The notes under the pieces were generated by a model. It was not told where the DNA came from, did not search any database, and worked only from the letters and a program-made list of their open reading frames with translations. A stretch of 8,673 bases of DNA from CAUZFZ01 sp964431285 (GTDB lineage Bacteria; Planctomycetota; Planctomycetia; Planctomycetales; Planctomycetaceae), in assembly GCA_964431285.1 (NCBI GenBank), contig CAYSJO010000141.1, forward strand, positions 1-8,673. The letters run 5' to 3'. A program made the position numbers and the translations under genes. Shown piece by piece: positions 5,442 through 8,673 of this stretch (position 1 is the stretch's first letter; each line of letters opens with the position of its first letter).

Positions 5442-7286
5442 ATGGACGCACTGAAGCAACTGATCGCAAACCTTCCCGACGAGCAGCTGTTGTTGCTCGG
5501 CCTGACAGCCGTGTTCGTGCTGGGCATCGGATCGCAATGGATGGCGTGGCGCGTTCGCGTGCCGTCGATCCTGTTGTTACTGGTCACCGGATTCACAGTG
5601 GGCCCTGTCGCTGGCTGGCTCGATCCCGACGAACTGCTGGGTGGGTTGCTCTTCCCGATCGTTTCGCTGTCGGTCGCCATCGTGCTGTTCGAAGGTAGCC
5701 TGAGTTTGCGGCTGTCGGATTTGCGAGGTGTGGGCGGGGCGCTGCGCAATATCCTTACGACGGGCGTATTCGTTACCTGGCTGGTCGTTACCGCAGCGGC
5801 TTACTGGGTCCTGCAGTTCGAGTTTTCCATTTCACTGCTACTGGGCGCAATGCTGACAGTCACTGGCCCGACCGTTGTCGGTCCGATGCTGCGGCTGATT
5901 CGACCGACGGGCAAGGTGAGTTCCATCGCGCGGTGGGAAGGCATTGTGGTCGATCCGATTGGAGCTGTGCTCGCAGTTCTGGTTCTGGAAACGATCGAGC
6001 CACTGCGTTCCTCGGCTTTTGGTGAGGCCATCTCAGAAGCAGGCGTTGGACTCGTCGAAACCGTTGTGATCGGGGGACTGCTGGGCGGAGTCACGGCCAT
6101 GTTTTTGGCGGCGATGCTGAAACGCCATTGGATCCCGGATCACCTGCAGAGCCCCGTCACGTTGATGCTTGTCCTGGCAGCCTTTGTCGCGTCCAACCTG
6201 CTTAAGCATGAGTCGGGCCTGTTGACCGTCACCGTGATGGGTGTCCTACTGGCCAATCAGCAGTCGGTCGTGATCAAGCATATTCTGGAGTTCAAGGAGA
6301 ACCTCACCATCCTGCTGATCTCCAGCCTGTTCATTCTGCTGTCCGCCCGCGTCGAACTGGTGGACTTTGTGTCGTTGAGCTGGCGCGGACCAGTGTTCGT
6401 CACGGTTGTCATTCTGATCGCTCGCCCGGCGTCGATATTTCTTTCGACGATCGGCACGGATCTGTCGTGGCGTGAGAAGGTGTTTCTGTCGTGGCTGGCT
6501 CCCCGCGGAATTGTGGCGGCAGCAGTGGCATCCGTGTTCGCTTTGCGACTTGGTGAAACGGGCACGGGTCTGGTTCCAGCAACCTTTCTTGTCATCGTGG
6601 GCACGGTGGTTGTTTATGGACTGACTGCGTTTCCTCTGGCACGGAAACTCGGACTGGCCACCGCGAATCCGCAGGGCGTGTTGATCGCCAGCGCGCATCC
6701 AGGAGCCCGGGCGATCGGTCATGCGGTGCAGGATGCAGGCTTCTCCGTTGTGCTGGTTGACACGAATTCGCAGAACATCCAGGCCGCGCGAATGGAAGGT
6801 CTGCCGACGTTCTATGCCAACATTCTGTCAGAACGAGCGATTCAGGAACTGGACCTCGGCGGCATCGGTCGATTCTTGGCATTGACCTCTAACGACGAAG
6901 TGAACTCACTGGCGTCGATGCACTTCAGCGAGGTCTTCGGAAGATCGCGGGTCTACCAGTTGCCGCCGGTTCACGGTAATCATCGCACTGGAACTGCCGG
7001 ACATATTCTGCAGGGGCGATTTCTGTTCGACGCCGACGCAACGTTCGCGCTGCTTGACAAGCAGTTTGAAGCGGGAGCCGTCGTTAAGACCACGTCACTG
7101 AGCGAGGAGTTTTCCTACGAGACGTTTCAGGAACGATACGGTGACACGGCTTTGCTGTTGTTCGTGATCCCCAAGCCTGGAGAGCTCGTCGTGGTCACTC
7201 CAGACAAAAACATCAAACCGAAAGCCGGCGACAAAGTGATCGCGCTCGTTGCTGCGAGTGCGCCGGATGCGGAGCACGCGACATAG
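5442..7286 (+). CDS. CPA1-type cation:proton antiporter with C-terminal TrkA-N-like domain
   Basis: This 614-residue protein should exchange Na+ or K+ for H+ across the inner membrane. Residues about 15-400 form a Na_H_Exchanger domain of about 12-13 helices. Marks are VLFEGSLSLR (81-90), TVTGPTVVGPML (139-150), RWEGIVVDPIGAVLAVL (164-180) with the ion-binding Asp171, RPASIF (328-333) and WLAPRGIVAAAVAS (351-364). Residues about 411-505 are a TrkA-N (RCK)-like nucleotide-binding domain with VVLVDTN, whose Asp440 is where NAD binders carry an acid. The usual GxGxxG is replaced by ASAHPGARAIG. Residues about 536-605 resemble a TrkA-C regulatory domain. An AGGAA at 5428-5432 is a good ribosome-binding site nine bases before the ATG. 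The gene lies 58 bases after the DUF4838 stop on the same strand and ends 19 bases from a convergent gene. It appears intact, with length normal for NhaP2/KefB-like antiporters of this type. Ion preference cannot be read from sequence. Confidence 0.9.
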   Translation: MDALKQLIANLPDEQLLLLGLTAVFVLGIGSQWMAWRVRVPSILLLLVTGFTVGPVAGWLDPDELLGGLLFPIVSLSVAIVLFEGSLSLRLSDLRGVGGALRNILTTGVFVTWLVVTAAAYWVLQFEFSISLLLGAMLTVTGPTVVGPMLRLIRPTGKVSSIARWEGIVVDPIGAVLAVLVLETIEPLRSSAFGEAISEAGVGLVETVVIGGLLGGVTAMFLAAMLKRHWIPDHLQSPVTLMLVLAAFVASNLLKHESGLLTVTVMGVLLANQQSVVIKHILEFKENLTILLISSLFILLSARVELVDFVSLSWRGPVFVTVVILIARPASIFLSTIGTDLSWREKVFLSWLAPRGIVAAAVASVFALRLGETGTGLVPATFLVIVGTVVVYGLTAFPLARKLGLATANPQGVLIASAHPGARAIGHAVQDAGFSVVLVDTNSQNIQAARMEGLPTFYANILSERAIQELDLGGIGRFLALTSNDEVNSLASMHFSEVFGRSRVYQLPPVHGNHRTGTAGHILQGRFLFDADATFALLDKQFEAGAVVKTTSLSEEFSYETFQERYGDTALLLFVIPKPGELVVVTPDKNIKPKAGDKVIALVAASAPDAEHAT

Positions 7287-7305
7287 GCGTCGGGGACTGC
7301 GCTCA

Positions 7306-8115
7306 CTACCACGAGGTCCAGCCGCCGTCGACGATCAGGTTCTGCCCGGTGATGTAACTGCCGGCGTCACTCGCCAGCAGCAGGGCAGCCCCTTTCAACT
7401 CGTGCGGCGAGCCCATGCGGCCACTGGGAGTTTTGGTGCAGAGCCGACCGACCATCTCGGCAGGGGCCTTTTCCGAGGGGAACGGTCCGGGGCTGAGGCA
7501 ATTGACTCGTACGTTGTCCTTCGCCCAATACACGGCCAGATGCCGTGTCATGTGAATGAGTCCGCCTTTCAGCGTGTGGTAATGCACGGGGCTGGCTGGA
7601 CAGACGCCCTCATAGGCGTCCGGGTAGGAGCCGACGACTCCATACATCGAACCCAGGATCACGATGCTTCCGGGAACACGTCTCTCTACGACGTGATCGC
7701 GCAGACGTCGCCCCAGCAGGAAGTAACCGGTCGCATTTTCGAGCTGCTGGTTGAAGTGCTCGGCGGTGACATTTGTTATGTCGTGAGCGTCTCCCGCGTG
7801 TCCGTTATTAATCAGAATATCAATCTGTCCCGCTGCGGCGACAGCGGCGTCGAAGCCACTATGCAACGACCGTTCGTCGGTTTGATCAAGCTCGACGCCG
7901 TGATGCTCGGCCGCACCATTTACGGGCAACTTTGCCGCGACTCCGCGGGCACGCTCGCCATCGCGACTTCCGACGACGACCGAGGCTCCGGCTTCGGCCA
8001 GCGCCCGGGCGAATGCTCCGCCCAGAAACCCGGACGCTCCGGTTACGAGGGCAACTCGGCCGGTCAGATCGAAGAGCTGCTGAATTGTCGGTTCTGTACT
8101 GGCACTGTCTGTCAT
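7306..8115 (-). CDS. Short-chain dehydrogenase/reductase (SDR), classical type
   Basis: The 269-residue protein is a cytoplasmic NAD(P)-dependent oxidoreductase. It has the cofactor loop TGASGFLG (25-32), LINNG (101-105), a catalytic Ser in GSMYG (156), the YHTLK active site (Tyr179, Lys183), NCLSPGPF (205-212) and the C-terminal ITGQNLIVDGG. The Ser-to-Tyr distance is 23 residues, about ten more than in the simplest classical SDRs, owing to a loop with DAYEGVCPASP; related SDRs with such a loop are known. The ATG at 8115 was chosen because it forms an ATGA overlap with the stop of the upstream oxidoreductase, which suggests translational coupling. An ATG twelve bases earlier (8127) is also possible. 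Operon partnership with a Gfo/Idh/MocA enzyme suggests a two-step sugar or polyol oxidation (inference). The substrate is unknown. Confidence 0.92.
   Translation of the reverse strand: MTDSASTEPTIQQLFDLTGRVALVTGASGFLGGAFARALAEAGASVVVGSRDGERARGVAAKLPVNGAAEHHGVELDQTDERSLHSGFDAAVAAAGQIDILINNGHAGDAHDITNVTAEHFNQQLENATGYFLLGRRLRDHVVERRVPGSIVILGSMYGVVGSYPDAYEGVCPASPVHYHTLKGGLIHMTRHLAVYWAKDNVRVNCLSPGPFPSEKAPAEMVGRLCTKTPSGRMGSPHELKGAALLLASDAGSYITGQNLIVDGGWTSW
8112..8115 (-). other. ATGA stop/start overlap coupling the two dehydrogenase genes
   Basis: On the minus strand the TGA stop of the Gfo/Idh/MocA gene (8112-8114) shares bases with the ATG of the SDR gene (8113-8115). Such four-base overlaps usually mean that translation of the second gene depends on ribosomes finishing the first. 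Confidence 0.75.
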
Positions 8116-8673
8116 AGCTCGATCCATTTCTGTTCTTTGACGGACCGCAAGGCGGCCAGGTTGACTCGCAACGTTTGCAGCCCATCGGCAAGAGAGCAGG
8201 GGGGCTCACCGACACCATGCATCAGGTCGAGAAACGTATTCGCCTGTCGCACGAACAGATCATCACGTTCCAGCGGATATGCGGCTTCGGTCTGCCATTG
8301 TGTGCCGGGTTCGACACATGAGACCCAGCGACTGCGATGCGCCTCGTACCGAACCGCGCCTTGTTCGCAGATGACGGTTAACGATGTCTCGTTCGGTGCC
8401 TGATGTTGATTGAGGCTGAAGGAACCCATGACATCGCCGTGTCGTGTGATGACGTGCACGGTATCTTCGACATCGACGCCTTCAAGGACACAATGGTCCG
8501 CATCGACGACGAGACGTGTGACGGGACCGACAAGCCACTCGACGGCGTTGATCGAGTGCGTCAATGCGTCCTGGATCGCGCCGCCGCCTGTTTCGTGACG
8601 TGTGTAGTAGATGTCGCGATAGGCAGGTCGATACAGCGGAAAGTGCTGGCCGGACGTCAGTACGGCCTCGACT
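8112..8673 (-). CDS. Gfo/Idh/MocA family oxidoreductase, C-terminal part (5' end outside window)
   Basis: The frame is open from the right edge to a TGA at 8112-8114 and gives 186 residues. It is the C-terminal alpha/beta substrate-binding domain of a Gfo/Idh/MocA dehydrogenase. Near the start is RHETGGGAIQDALTHSINAVEWLVGPV, the usual GGG-x3-D-x3-H helix of the family, followed by beta strands (VEDTVHVITRHGDVMGSFSLNQ, ICEQGAVRYEA) and the closing helices DDLFVRQANTFLDLMHGVG and LADGLQTLRVNLAALRSVKE. The Rossmann domain with the NAD(P) site and the EKP motif lies outside the window. A TTG at 8564 could be read as a start but cuts the conserved GGG segment, so it is not the true start. These enzymes oxidise or reduce sugars, inositols or related polyols with NAD(P). 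The gene is first in an operon with the SDR. Confidence 0.88.
   Translation of the reverse strand, partial: VEAVLTSGQHFPLYRPAYRDIYYTRHETGGGAIQDALTHSINAVEWLVGPVTRLVVDADHCVLEGVDVEDTVHVITRHGDVMGSFSLNQHQAPNETSLTVICEQGAVRYEAHRSRWVSCVEPGTQWQTEAAYPLERDDLFVRQANTFLDLMHGVGEPPCSLADGLQTLRVNLAALRSVKEQKWIEL

Noticed and set aside
5243..5749. Minus-strand open frame of 168 codons across the end of the DUF4838 gene and the antiporter start
   Set aside because: It lies antisense to the CBM9-like domain and the antiporter N-terminus. It is rich in Ser, Pro and Arg and shows no domain signature.
7287..7305. Bidirectional terminator between the convergent antiporter and SDR genes
   Set aside because: The 19-base gap holds no clear stem-loop or T run.
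7249..8403. Long plus-strand open frame (384 codons) opposite the SDR and Gfo/Idh/MocA genes
   Set aside because: It begins inside the antiporter gene and runs antisense to two well-conserved genes. Its product shows no family pattern, so it is a shadow of GC-rich coding DNA.

Overview
The window looks like a planctomycete-type genome (inference). It has moderately high GC. It carries two secreted DUF4838 proteins of the kind that multiply in Planctomycetota and Verrucomicrobiota, an NB-ARC/TPR STAND protein, a DUF1579-like piece, and a Gfo/Idh/MocA plus SDR dehydrogenase pair. No rRNA, tRNA, CRISPR array, integrase or transposase was found.

Layout. Bases 1-1828 (minus strand) hold a damaged STAND-type gene. 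A short DUF1579-like segment is joined in frame to the middle of an NB-ARC ATPase whose P-loop is missing. Kinesin-light-chain-like TPR repeats follow, but a frame change near 400, a TAG stop at 247-249 and a one-base insertion at 157-161 break them before they leave the window at base 1. Bases 1825-2892 (minus) encode the N-terminal part of a DUF4838 protein cut off inside its catalytic-like barrel. It overlaps the chimeric gene by four bases. A second DUF4838 gene (2985-5383, plus) is transcribed divergently and ends in a CBM9-like carbohydrate-binding domain. One missing base near 4503-4505 splits it into two reading frames.

The right half looks intact. A CPA1-type cation:proton antiporter with a C-terminal TrkA-N-like regulatory domain (5442-7286, plus) converges on a two-gene minus-strand operon. 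That operon is a Gfo/Idh/MocA oxidoreductase, entering from the right edge, and an SDR dehydrogenase, joined by an ATGA stop/start overlap.

How the genes fit together (inference). The DUF4838 proteins would bind or process glycans outside the cytoplasm, and the Gfo/Idh/MocA-SDR pair would oxidise a sugar or polyol inside the cell. No transporter or regulator is visible to tie these into one locus. The main observation is the contrast between the left 4.5 kb, with truncations, fusions, frame changes and a stop, and the intact right 3.3 kb. This could be true gene decay and rearrangement, or a poor or chimeric assembly. I see no convincing evidence of a wholly new system.
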